This document shows positions 11,375-21,773 of a DNA stretch of 64,000 nt, piece by piece; position 1 is the stretch's first letter, and each line of letters begins with the position of its first letter. Where the stretch lies: assembly GCA_004380135.1 (NCBI GenBank), contig QXCR01000126.1, positions 1 through 64,000 of the forward strand. Reading direction: 5' to 3'. The position numbers were made by a program, and so were the translations under genes. The notes below the pieces were generated by a model. It saw only the letters and a list, made by a program, of their open reading frames with translations, was not told the DNA's origin and did no database searches. The stretch is from Stemphylium vesicarium. Taxonomy: Eukaryota; Ascomycota; Dothideomycetes; Pleosporales; Pleosporaceae.

Positions 11375-12394
11375 ATGGCACCACGCAAAAAGACTGAAGA
11401 GAAGGCCTCGGCCAACGAAGCTGCAGATATGGTGCTGCACTACCTTCGTACGTCCCTCACTCCCTCACTCCCTCACCATACGCCCCATAGCACGTCGATC
11501 AGTGTCTTTTATATGTCATGCTGACTGCGACTCTAGGCAAGCAGAATCGCCCGTACTCGGCAATCGACGTGTCGGCGAACCTGCACAACAAAGTGACGAA
11601 GGGTGTGTTTGAGCGCGCAATGACCGTTTCTTGTGACGCAACCTGAATTGACTGTGAGCATCAGCTGCCGCAGCAAAGATCCTCAAAGATCTCCACGAGC
11701 AGAAGGTGATTGAAGGACGCGCAGCCGGTACGTACTCATCATCTTACACTGTTCCGTGTCGAGGCAGTAGTTGACATTCACGGTCCAGGCAAGCAGATTG
11801 TATACCATGCTCTGCAGGTACATCCCATCAATCTCTCATCTTGTTTTCCCCTTCCATTACCTAGTCACATGATACTAACACCCCTTCCCATTAGAACGCA
11901 GCCGAAGCCTGCACAACAGAGCAACTCGCCGCTCTCGACACTGCTATCCTGGATCTCCGTGCACAAACTATCACGCTCAATGCTACGGCTAAAACCCTCC
12001 GCGGCACCTTGTCTTCCCTGAATTCTACGCTTAGCACGGCTGATTTGATCGCGAATGTGCATGCGCTTGAGACGGAGAGAGCGGAGATTGAAGCGAGGCT
12101 TGATGGGTTGAGGAAGGGTAAGGCAAAGAAGGTGAGCTTCAATCTTAAAATCGCTCTCCTTTTGCTTACTCTTTCTGTCCTTTGGGTTTGCCGGGGAGCG
12201 TATTTACTAATGGGGTATTGCAATAGGTCACAGCCACGGAGCGAGAAGCCATCGAGAAAGAATGGAAGAAGAGCGCGAGCGTGGCGCGGAAGAGAGAGAA
12301 GATTTCGAAAGAGATGTGGGAAACCATTGAGGAGACTTTGCCGGATATACAGACCAAGGAGGAGCATAGGGAGATGTTTGATTTGGATGGATAG
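11375..12394 (+). CDS. HOP2: Meiotic homologous-pairing protein Hop2 (TBPIP)
   Basis: Orthologue of Hop2/PSMC3IP, the meiotic partner of Mnd1 that stimulates Dmc1/Rad51 strand exchange. Six exons: 11375-11457, 11537-11602, 11665-11727, 11789-11817, 11895-12131 and 12237-12394. They sum to 636 nt, 211 residues, close to the family length. The N-terminal winged helix is clear (MVLHYLRKQNRPYSAIDVSA then KAAAAKILKDLHEQKVIEGR and AAGKQIVYHAL). A central leucine-zipper-like coiled coil follows (about residues 80-150) and a C-terminal TBPIP tail ending EEHREMFDLDG. Five introns in a short gene, including a 29-nt fourth exon, are typical for this family. It is convergent with ATG22, 486 bp downstream. 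Confidence 0.93.
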
Positions 12395-12880
12395 ACGTAT
12401 CAAGAAAGAGGGAGTGATGTCGTATGCATCTTAGTGGTATTAATCGACGGCAAGAAAAACAAAAGGAGGGCAATGTAGGGACCCATTAGGAAGCGAAGGA
12501 AAGTGGGTAATCTGACGGCGTTTGTTCACGTCCATTTCAAGCGACACAACACGGTAAACTCCAACAGTGGCCATTATAATCCGTAAATCTCGCTATTCCA
12601 TTACTCGACACTCATTTCCCAGCTCATCTATCTACCTTGCCTCGCCTTCCCAGTCAGGGATCTTAACACATAAATATATATGCAAAACAAAAAGAGGGAC
12701 GTAGCCAGCGCGTCCTTTGACAAAGTCCGCATCGCGTCATGAGATACCAAAGGGACAACCTACAACGCCCACGGATTATGCAGAAGACAAAGTCAAGACT
12801 ACATGCTTAAAATGCAACCATATGCTAACCGCCAAGGAGACTATGCAAAGGAACAAGACAGGATTCCAACAACGGAGGTT
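12395..12880. other. Convergent 3' intergenic region
   Basis: Lies between the stop codons of HOP2 and ATG22. AT-richer than its surroundings, with no ORF or repeat of note; presumably both 3' UTRs. Confidence 0.6.
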
Positions 12881-15081
12881 TCAAGATCTCTGGTAGGAAA
12901 AAGAGCTACGGAGATCATCTCTGATATCCTGGGATAAATTATCCTCGATTTCAACGTCATCTTCACTCGCGTCTCTTGCGCGGGAGAGATCCTCGAGGGT
13001 TTTGGCCAAAGCAGCGCCTTCAGCGCGACCGCGGTCTACATTTACAAGAGTCATGATGGGGAAAGGGAGGCCGACTAGAATGGCTAGGAACCAGAAGGCC
13101 TGATACAGACAATGTTAGTAAGAGCACAGGGAAATACCTAAACGGATTAGGGGAAAACTTACAGGTCTGATCTCGCCATAGGCATCTGTAATGGCACCTA
13201 CAATGGCTGGACCAAAGACACTACTGCCTTTATCTGTGATGGCGTATAGAGCGTAGAAAGCAGCTTCATAACCTGGGGGGATGAGTTCACCGAAGAGGGC
13301 GCGGCAGTAACTACTTAGGCCGCCTAGTACGAAGCCGTAGACGGCGCCGAGGGGGTACATTTCCCATTGCTGCTGAAGACCCAAATAACCCAGACGCTGG
13401 ATCGCTGGGATGTAACCGAGAAGGCCGTAAATGGGAATAGTTTCGAAAAGCAGGATACAGAGCAAGATGGTCTGGGTGGGTGACAGACGGAAGTAAGCAG
13501 AAAGGCGGGCCCAGAGGAAGGCGCCTAGAACGCCGAAGATGGTTGCGATGACGTTGATAAGGGCGAGCATGGCGTATGGCATTCCTAGTGTGGTCTTCGC
13601 GAAGAGCACTGCTGTGCCGGAGACGGTGGCTATGCTGTCGGATAGCAAGAACCATGCTGCAAGGAAAAGTAGTACATCTTTGAGATGGCGCGCGTGCTTT
13701 GCTGTGCGCCCAAGCGACTTCCACGAATAGGTAAAGTAGGCGAGTGCCGTACGGAAGTTGGAAGTCTGCGCCCCAATGTGGAGAGGGGGGCCGGGGCGTG
13801 GACGAAGCCAACGCGCGGAGGGAAGTGTGAAGATGAACCACCATGCGCCGATGATGAACAAGACTAGTCGCAGGCTGAAGAGTGAGTTTTTGAAGGCGAT
13901 GACTACAAGGATACCACCGGTTTGGACGAGTAGAGCGGCGATGTATCCGATGGCAATGCCGTAGGACGAAATCTTGGTCGCGAGGGCAAGTTCTACAGAG
14001 GGAGCGGCCTTGCTTTTCGCCCTTGGGATGGTCAGATCGGCCTCTGGCGGGTTGTGTGGAAGCAGTGCAGTGGTTGCGTCGGCAACTTCTTCGAAGAGAC
14101 CTTCTCTCTGCCCGATCTGGTTCGCGTATTGAGCGCTTCGAACCATGTTTTCCTGGGTGGGTGTCTCTCCGCCTCTGTCATCGTCTTCTTCAGTCTCAAC
14201 TTCCTCTACCCCTTCCCCCTCCCCTTCCCCATCCACGTCCACATACGAGGTGGCACTGCTCGAGTCTCCGTATTTGACTGTTGGGTGAAAGCGCACCATT
14301 AGCGGCAGGAAACTGTTGAGCAGTACGAAGCTTGCGCCGAAGCATGTGTTTGAGATGATTGCTAGGAGTGCACCCAGGATGTAGACCTTGGGCACGACAG
14401 GCAGAAAGAGCATGGTGGATATACTGCCAATGAATGCGAACCAGAGAAGGAACGTCTTTCTGAACCTTCCGTGGTCTGCTGCGCCGCTCATGCTGATGAT
14501 CAAGAGGGCTTGTATTAACACGGATATACTAAACGTGTACATGGCGAAGCTTGCCGTGTTGATCTCGACTCCGAGGATGTAGACTACGCATTGGCCCTTC
14601 TCTGGGGCCGGCTTCAGCAGGGCTTCGACGGCGCTGGTGGAAAAGGACAAGACATCGACGGAAGGCATCGTGGCCTTACATGATGTGGTAGGGTCGGCGA
14701 GGAGGACGCCATTTTCGCGCGCGAGTTGCTCAAGCGTGACGGGAATGAAGGACCCGATACCGCATACGACAAAGACCTGGGCATGTTAGGTTGGTGGTGT
14801 GGGAAGGGAGAGAAAAGTGGGTGTTGTACCTCGGCGGCCCATCCGTACATGTAGAAGCCGCGGAGCTCCTTGTCGCTGGTCAAGCGCGTGTCTTCGCCCT
14901 CATAGTGGGGCGGGACCTCGTTGGACTCCATGTCAAAGTTCTGGTCCTCAGACAGACTCTGTTCATCGTCCGCCTCGTTGGACTGGGAGATGGAAGGCAC
15001 CGAGACTTTTGACTGTGAGGAGGCATTTCGCGTGATGGTCGGTCGCTGGTAGGGCGGAAGCTCGGGCGCGCGCGGTGCCAT
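12881..15081 (-). CDS. ATG22: Autophagy-related protein 22 (vacuolar amino-acid effluxer)
   Basis: Atg22-family, MFS-like membrane protein that exports amino acids from the vacuole after autophagic breakdown. Reading on the minus strand, exons are 15081-14830, 14776-13163 and 13099-12881, summing to 694 residues. The N-terminal cytosolic tail is acidic and Ser-rich; DKELRGFYMYGWAAEVFVVC, formed across the first splice, is the family hallmark at the first membrane segment. About twelve hydrophobic segments follow, with GASFVLLNSFLPLMVRFHP in the middle and a long acidic cytosolic loop (DVDGEGEGEGVEEVETEEDD). The last exon supplies AFWFLAILVGLPFPIMTLV and a charged tail. An in-frame ATG 24 nt upstream (15105) is an alternative start; 15081 gives MAPRAPELPPYQ, which looks more family-like. 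Confidence 0.94.
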
Positions 15082-16138
15082 CGAATAACAGCAGGCTCCC
15101 AGCAACAGGGTCTAGACTAATTGGCGGAGGAGCGTCACCGCGCCTGAGACATGATTGTGGTGATGGGGGGGAGCAAAGGATAAATGCGCAGACGCGCAGA
15201 TGCAGACGCAGACGCAGACAGCTGACTGGGCTGGGAGCGAGGGAGCTGGGGGGCAAGAGGTGTGGAGTTGTTGGGTGGGCAGCGGGCGATCCCATGGTCG
15301 TCTGATAATGAGTCTTGACCATACTTGCTCCAGTCTGTCCGTACTTGCAGCAGCTGGGCAGGGCCCCAGAGATGCATGCGAGGGTGCGGGTGATGGGCGT
15401 ACGCACTATAGACCGCCGCAGCCGCAGGCCCGCCTACAGTTAGTCGCCTGTCTTGTTGGAGCGGCGGTGAAAGTATCCCACGCGAATAGCACCGACGCCA
15501 ATGTATGTGATGGCGAAGCAGCTAGACGCCTGACTCGCTCTCGGATGCGGGAGCGAGACATGGGATGGAGCATTGGACATGCAGGGCCAAGCGCCAAGCA
15601 AAGAACGCCAGCGCCAGCCCAGTTCAGGGCTGATGTCTCGTCGACTTCATTCTTTGCATCGCCAGTACGCACCCGCCCAACCACCCGCCGCCGCCGCTCC
15701 CCAAGTCGCGCGAACCATCCGCCCCTACCCCGGACTGCCGCCCGTTCCCAAACACGTGTGCGATCGCTACCACGACCTTTTAGAGACATTCACGCCCGAC
15801 AATGCGCTGAGAGGCAACGCGCGCCCGTCGCTGCTTTCTTTCATCCGCTGCACTCGCCCAGCGCCCTTTCACGCTGCGCCGCCTCGCGCCCCGTCCTGAC
15901 GTGGACCTGTCTTCAACCCAGCAACACCTCTTTCGTCCACCCGACTTCACCTACCGCCGGACCTTGATCAAGCCGGCCTCTCACCCATCCACCCGTCGTC
16001 TACTGTCCGACCCAAGCCCAAGTCATCGTGGATTAACGGCATTGGAACAGCGCAACTGGACCCCGCTGGAAAAAGACCAGGCGCGCACAGAGCGGGCACG
16101 GCGACCGCGCCGGAGGGCTGCTGGACGGGGGACGTAGT
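15082..16138. promoter_or_regulatory. Divergent promoter region, ATG22 / MED14
   Basis: A 1.06-kb GC-rich intergenic region between the divergently transcribed ATG22 and MED14. It includes imperfect GCAGAC repeats near 15187-15220. A 255-codon plus-strand ORF crosses it, but its composition is Arg/Pro/Ala-rich low complexity and no domain is visible. Confidence 0.5.
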
Positions 16139-19100
16139 ATGCCAGGCATCCTCATCATGAACCACACCGCGTCCGACGCAGCCACGGCTTCACGAGATGG
16201 CACCAACATGAAGCGGAACCACGACGGCTCCCTCATCAACGGCAACCCCAATGACGCGCGGAGAGACTCGCCTGCTGGAGGCCCCACCGTCAATGGAGGA
16301 CCGAACAAGGACGCCGGCACGAACGGCGCATCTACCTCCAACACCTCACTGGCGCAGTACTCGGAGCTCCCGCCCGAAATTGCCCACATCGGCCCCGAGC
16401 AATACAATGCCCTCTCCACATTGCTGCTGCGCATATCCCAGGAATCCTACAATGAGATGGGTGCCATCCTACAAAAAATGGCCGAACTGCCAATCGCTCC
16501 CATGGCGAACGGTGCGCTCCCCAACGGCCTCGGTGCAGCCAACATGCAGGGCAATGCCGAATCGAACAAACGGAAAAAGCTGCTTCTTTTGCAGTTCGCC
16601 CAGGAACAGCGGTCCAAATTCATCAAGCTCCTCGTTCTCACCGAATGGGGAAAGAAAGCCGCCCTCGACATCTCAAAGCTCATCGACCTGTTTTCGTGGG
16701 CAGGCGCGCAGGCACGGCATATGGATGCAGCCGACGACCAACTGGACAGGATCAAGGTGCTCTCCAACATTGCTAGAGAAAACAACCCGGACATTGCAAC
16801 TGCCCTCCAAGTGCTCTCCACCGGGAAGGCATCATGGATGCCGAGCCTGGGCTACATACCGCCTGAGCCCATTTCCTCCGAGGAAGCCCTCAAGCTGCTA
16901 CGCTACTTGAACACCTCCCTCTCCATCCGCTTGAACGTACACGAAAACCTCCCACGACACCTTCGAAACTGGCGCATACACTCTGGACGTGTAACCTTCG
17001 TCATCAACAACGAATTCGAATTCGATGTCATGTCGTTTGTTGAAGATGCGTCAGAACAGTGGTTCCTCATTGATCTCCGCTTGTTGTTCAACCCAGCACC
17101 CACTGTGACTGTTGGGAGTCGTTTCTTCATGCAGCTCAAACAACAAGGTGACATGGTTCTCAAGGACAAGGGCTTGACCGGTCTTTTTGACTTCTTGAAC
17201 AACTTCACTCTCACCCACAAAATCTCCATCCTCCGCTCACAAGCAGCTGGTCTTGCTCGCGCAGGCTGGGCAGGTTCCCTCAAAGTCGAGCCTGTGCACC
17301 GTCTACTTGTCGTACAATACTGGACGAACAGACCCGGAAAGAAGAACTGGATCGAGATTGGCATCTCTACCAACAGGCCAAAGAACGGCAAGGTTTCGTG
17401 GAGAGGACCGTCCATGCCCTCTCTAACCACAAGATGGTTCCGTCAAGGAAAGGAAGTAAAAGATGCCCGTCTCAAGTTTGATTGGTCAGATCTTTCAATG
17501 GAGAGAATCATTAAGCTCGTCATTGCACGTCACGCCAGCGACATCCTACGATCTACCAAAGAAAGCCTTAGGACTGGAATCCTAGCTGACTCCAATCTCT
17601 CCGAAGCGGAGCCCGCAGATTGCACCCTCAACGCCACCCTCGGCACGAAATCGGCCTCGATAACCTTGTCGCTCGAGCCAGTCACTGGAAACTACATCAT
17701 GCGGCCAGCGAGTGCACTAGCAGCACGGGCTGAGAACGCCTTTAATCTGGGCAGGGAGCCGGCACAGATGGCACATGTCATGACACAGGTACTGGCTACC
17801 ACACTGCTTGGCCTGATCCAAAGAAATGCACAACAGCTGGGATGGCAAGTAGTAGCAAGGCAGGCATTGCAACCGCAAGTACTAAAAGCTGCGGTGAAGC
17901 TGGACGTCATTCAGTCTGCCCTTTATTGGCCTAGCGGATGGTCGTCCAGCTGGGCTTTTGCAGCCATTATCGACTCATCGGGTGAATCGTGGTGGATTCT
18001 CGAAATCGGCTCTGGTGGAAACAGCATCGAACATGCCGAGCAGATCAGGATGGATAGGCCCGACGGTAGCTCCTTGCAGATTAACCGGAAGACCTTGACA
18101 AGCCTGGAAAGAGTCGCTATCCAATTGCTATCCTTCCGTGTCACCGCCCGCCAACTAGAGAAGGAGAAGAAGATGTACTCGTTGGAGGAAGAATTGGGGC
18201 AGACAGGCACTCCAGCGGAAGCTCGACGTATTGCTCGCCGATGGGTAATGCGAGTGCAAACTCCTGACCTTCTCGCCACCAAATTAGGTCAAGATCCTTG
18301 GCTCGAATCGGATATCAAGATTACGTGCGAAGGCTTGCGAGCTGGCGGTCAGAAGGTCTGGCACATGGCGACCGGTAAGATGGTCAAGTCTGTCGCCGCT
18401 GATATGCACAAGCTCATGGCGGCTTCGCCACAAAAAGCATTCAAATTCTCAGACGACGGCAACTTCAGGATTCTTCTGTCTACACCTTTTGGACAAGATA
18501 TACTTGGAGAGCTGCGCGCGCGACTACGAGATGTCAATCGCCTTCGAACGTTTGCGACTACGCTTCAGAAGCGTCAAATGCGACTTGCGTCGTCCTCTTT
18601 ACAACGGGTTCAATTCCAGTATGGCCCTTCACCATATACCGCTGCTGTCAACTTCAGTTCTGAGAAGGAAGTCTCCATCGAGCTGTCACACAACAACCCA
18701 CACCATCGCATCCATAATCTCCTTACCGAAATCGCAAACGACCGTCTGCCTTCTTTCCTGACGATAGATCCTAGCGACGCCAACGGTTTAGATCGCTTCT
18801 GCACGACTCTTGTTATCACACGCCCCATGTTCAAAATCATTCGCGAAATCGAACAGCGGTCACCAGGAAATTTCCGGAACCCCGCCATCCACGTCCACTC
18901 CATTCTCAAGTATCGTCTCACGTACGAAAACCCCGTCTGCACCTTTGATGTGCGTCTTCAACCCAAGGATGACAAGGTTTATTGGTTTGTCGAAGACAAC
19001 TTGCGCCCCAAGGATCCCAATGTACTACCAACACCTGAACGAGGACAAGGTCATAGGCGGCTCGACAACTTGCAGGAAAAGCTTAAAGAATTGTTCAGTG

Positions 19101-19540
19101 GAAAAGCTACAGGTTGGTTTGGAACACGGAATGGTATGGTAGCGGAGTTGGACGCTATACCTGATGCGCTGCGGAAGCTGGATGAGTGTGTAATGAGTTG
19201 TAAAATGGAGGGAGGATATGTCGCGCCTCCGCCACTTGAAAGACCCGCGCAACAAGCCCAGAACCCGAATCAAGCACTGGCGCAAGCGAATGGGACCCAG
19301 CAAGGGAATCAGCAACAACAACAGCAGCAGCAGCAGCAGCAAGCCAGGATGCATCAACAGCAACAACAAGCCCGCCAGCAGCAGGCTCGGAAACAACAAC
19401 CCAACCAACAGCACAACCCACGGGCTCAGCAGCAAAATGGCAGGCCACAACAAATACTGAATCGGCAGCAGCAGATGCAGCAACAGAACAGAGGTGGCCG
19501 GCCAGGACAAACACAAAACAACGTCATTGAGATCGATTAG
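16139..19540 (+). CDS. RGR1: Mediator complex subunit 14
   Basis: Med14/Rgr1, the architectural backbone subunit that links the head, middle and tail modules of Mediator and so connects activators to RNA polymerase II. A single uninterrupted 1133-codon reading frame. The N-terminal MED14 domain is recognisable from about residue 75 (YSELPPEIAHIGPEQYNALS), then KLLLLQFAQEQRSKFIKLLV and WGKKAALDISKLIDLFSWAG, the conserved segment that contacts Med10/Med7. The C-terminal 100 residues are low complexity, dominated by Gln encoded by CAA and CAG, ending in RPGQTQNNVIEID. Size and lack of introns are compatible with filamentous fungal orthologues. Start chosen at the first ATG; ATGs at codons 7 and 23 are also possible. 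Confidence 0.95.
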   Translation: MPGILIMNHTASDAATASRDGTNMKRNHDGSLINGNPNDARRDSPAGGPTVNGGPNKDAGTNGASTSNTSLAQYSELPPEIAHIGPEQYNALSTLLLRISQESYNEMGAILQKMAELPIAPMANGALPNGLGAANMQGNAESNKRKKLLLLQFAQEQRSKFIKLLVLTEWGKKAALDISKLIDLFSWAGAQARHMDAADDQLDRIKVLSNIARENNPDIATALQVLSTGKASWMPSLGYIPPEPISSEEALKLLRYLNTSLSIRLNVHENLPRHLRNWRIHSGRVTFVINNEFEFDVMSFVEDASEQWFLIDLRLLFNPAPTVTVGSRFFMQLKQQGDMVLKDKGLTGLFDFLNNFTLTHKISILRSQAAGLARAGWAGSLKVEPVHRLLVVQYWTNRPGKKNWIEIGISTNRPKNGKVSWRGPSMPSLTTRWFRQGKEVKDARLKFDWSDLSMERIIKLVIARHASDILRSTKESLRTGILADSNLSEAEPADCTLNATLGTKSASITLSLEPVTGNYIMRPASALAARAENAFNLGREPAQMAHVMTQVLATTLLGLIQRNAQQLGWQVVARQALQPQVLKAAVKLDVIQSALYWPSGWSSSWAFAAIIDSSGESWWILEIGSGGNSIEHAEQIRMDRPDGSSLQINRKTLTSLERVAIQLLSFRVTARQLEKEKKMYSLEEELGQTGTPAEARRIARRWVMRVQTPDLLATKLGQDPWLESDIKITCEGLRAGGQKVWHMATGKMVKSVAADMHKLMAASPQKAFKFSDDGNFRILLSTPFGQDILGELRARLRDVNRLRTFATTLQKRQMRLASSSLQRVQFQYGPSPYTAAVNFSSEKEVSIELSHNNPHHRIHNLLTEIANDRLPSFLTIDPSDANGLDRFCTTLVITRPMFKIIREIEQRSPGNFRNPAIHVHSILKYRLTYENPVCTFDVRLQPKDDKVYWFVEDNLRPKDPNVLPTPERGQGHRRLDNLQEKLKELFSGKATGWFGTRNGMVAELDAIPDALRKLDECVMSCKMEGGYVAPPPLERPAQQAQNPNQALAQANGTQQGNQQQQQQQQQQQARMHQQQQQARQQQARKQQPNQQHNPRAQQQNGRPQQILNRQQQMQQQNRGGRPGQTQNNVIEID
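19306..19480 (+). repeat. CAA/CAG tract encoding polyglutamine
   Basis: Interrupted CAA/CAG triplets at the 3' end of the MED14 coding region, encoding a run of about eleven Gln and then Gln-rich sequence. Such tracts are prone to length change. Confidence 0.85.
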
Positions 19541-20654
19541 ACATCGATAAAACGCTAAACCAGCATTGGCTTCTCACACGGTTCCGTCATACCTTCCCAT
19601 TCATGTATCAACCTTTTTCCATCCTTCTCACGCGTTTTGACTTTTCATGCATTGGGAGCGATTATGGGCTGCTATAATTCTTGCGTTCGTCTTTTATGCA
19701 ATTTCTGTGATTCCCCCACCAGAGACTTTCAAGGGGCCTCCACGTCTACTCTTTGTCCTCCGATTAAATCCCACGGCTTCCTTTTGAGAACCGTGGCGGA
19801 CGGTACGCCGATGTTATGGAGTCCTTGTTCGTTTCTTTTACTGCTGTATGATGGAGCGATTTCGCCGACTTGAACGAGCAATGTCCACGGATGTGCTGAG
19901 CAAAGGCTGTTAAGATAGAATGCATATGAATCTAATTATCCAAGAAGTTGAATTCCCTTGTCGTATTGAGAGTAGTCTTGTGAATCTAATTACATCACTA
20001 CATACGTGGTCGGTATGGGGGGGGNNNNNNNNNNNNNNNNNNNNNNNNNNNNNNNNNNNNNNNNNNNNNNNNNNNNNNNNNNGGGGGGCAAGTCGCAGCG
20101 GCGGGCCAAAACTTGCTCACCGATGTTCGCGTGGTGGGAGCCGCCAGTATCTGGTCACGTCTCTTGAGCTCGTGAATCGAGCGTTTGCAGATTTCGAATC
20201 ACGCCTTCCCTGAGAAGCGATATCCAAAAGTCGCGCCAATACTATCCTCCCCATGCACCGACATCCTTGCAGTGTGACTACCAGGGTGCATGGTAGGCTT
20301 GGCTGTTCTGGATATCCCATCATTAGCTTCCGAGTTTGGCCAGCATATCTGGTACAGTCGTTTGATTTCTCGAAACGCCCTTTTACCTGGAGAAGTGGGG
20401 AAATGGATACCTTTACCTTCACGAAGAAGGGATTGGGAACCGAGCTGCGGACACTAGCTGGCTTTATAAACGGCTCTTCCCTTTCTGATGTGCTCCTTCT
20501 TCTTCCACTCTACTATCAAGCATCGGCAGCTCTTCTTCATCTCCAATATCAATCAGTGATCAATCTTTGATAACAGTTGTTGACCCTCACTCACAAACAG
20601 ACTTTCACGACTCTGAGGAAAACACCTCTACGACTTTACGACTGATTGAGCAAC
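19541..20654. other. Intergenic region containing an assembly gap
   Basis: The 3' flank of MED14 and upstream region of the next gene. It contains 58 N at 20025-20082, bordered by eight G on the left and six G on the right, so the gap lies in a poly-G tract that sequencing failed to cross. No gene was recognised; an ORF running through the N stretch is an artefact. Confidence 0.75.
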
Positions 20655-21458
20655 ATGCCGGTCCCAATGAGCAACACCGACGAAGTCATGGACCCCAATG
20701 AGCTCGCACTCCAAGCCGCCAACGTCGACATCACGGGAACCTCGTGGCTGGAGAGTTCCATTCTAGTGGGTTGCTAAACAATGATAGTTACCATACGTAC
20801 TAAGAAGCCCAGGTCGAGAAAGTCAAGTCACTGAAAGAGATATGCCTCGGAAACTGTCGTCTGCTATACGGTAGCGAACGGTTCAAGTTCTACGGTAGAA
20901 ACTTGATTCTATATGCGTACCGGCAACTGACATGTTCACAGACATTGTCATCTGCGAGGACGAAGACACGAAGGAGTTCGGCGCCATCCTAATCTGCAAC
21001 CAGAACAACCACACCAAGCTCCTGCGTACTGAGACGAGCGACAGTCCCGTAAAAGCTGTTCGCATCCTAGTCGACCGTCTCCAAAAGGATACCACAAAGC
21101 TGTTCCGTGAGTTTCATCCCTACATCGAGCAATCTCGTCTTCACGTAGCTAATGCAAAGACACAGTCAAGTACACCGTTGGCTCACAGCTAGAAGGCCAA
21201 CAGGGCTCCACAGACAAGGATACGGGCATCTACGCGCTATGGGATTCGGCAATCGACAAGCGCATCTATGGCCACGATGACGACACTACTGGTCTTGTGC
21301 GTAGTTGGATCGATGCCCCGGGTGGTGCGCGTAGGCCTCCTCCGCGTGGTCCGCGTTACGATGCTGCGGATGGGTATGAAGACGGAGCTCAGAAGCGTCG
21401 GGCGCAGGAGCAGACGGGACGGCCGGTTGCTCCCTTGAATTACGATGAGGATTTATAG
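20655..21458 (+). CDS. Conserved-looking hypothetical protein, 216 aa
   Basis: Exons 20655-20765, 20813-20894, 20942-21106 and 21166-21458 join in frame to 216 residues; introns are 47, 47 and 59 nt with canonical ends. The regular small introns and clean junctions support a real gene. The product is hydrophilic with no signal peptide or membrane segment. It starts MPVPMSNTDEVMDPNELALQ and has a compact central region (VEKVKSLKEICLGNCRLLYG, then DIVICEDEDTKEFGAILICN) that looks like an alpha/beta fold. The tail is rich in Gly, Arg and Pro (GGARRPPPRGPRYD), as in some RNA-associated proteins. I do not recognise the family and assign no function. Confidence 0.75.
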
Positions 21459-21773
21459 GAAGGGGAAGAAAGGGGGTTCGGGAAGAAGTATGATTTGGCG
21501 TTTGGCTAGAGACCACTTGTGTGCATCCAGATGAGCGGGCAGGCATAGGAGTTTACTGGGCTCATGAAAAACATTGGAGCAAAATACAAGTTCTTCAGGT
21601 AAAACGAACTTGTTTTGTGCTTGAGATTACTCTGAATTACTACACCTGCTTCCAAAGGAGCGTTTACTGGATGTTCGAATTGGAAGTGTCGAGAGTGCCG
21701 ATTCTGATGGAGCGGAAAGGGGACACGCGTGAGCACGTGAGCTCGGGTTCGACAAGGTCATAGCGCCTGCGTC
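21459..21773. other. Intergenic region
   Basis: 315 bp between the hypothetical gene and DNA ligase I, on the same strand. No feature beyond presumed 3' UTR and promoter. Confidence 0.5.

Noticed and set aside
15200..15967. A 255-codon plus-strand ORF upstream of MED14
   Set aside because: Low-complexity Arg/Pro/Ala/Ser composition in a GC-rich promoter region with no domain or splice evidence.
19920..20213. An ORF running through the N gap
   Set aside because: It depends on unknown bases and cannot be assessed.
20190..20215. A TTCGAATC string resembling a tRNA T-arm
   Set aside because: No matching acceptor, D-arm or anticodon stem could be paired around it.
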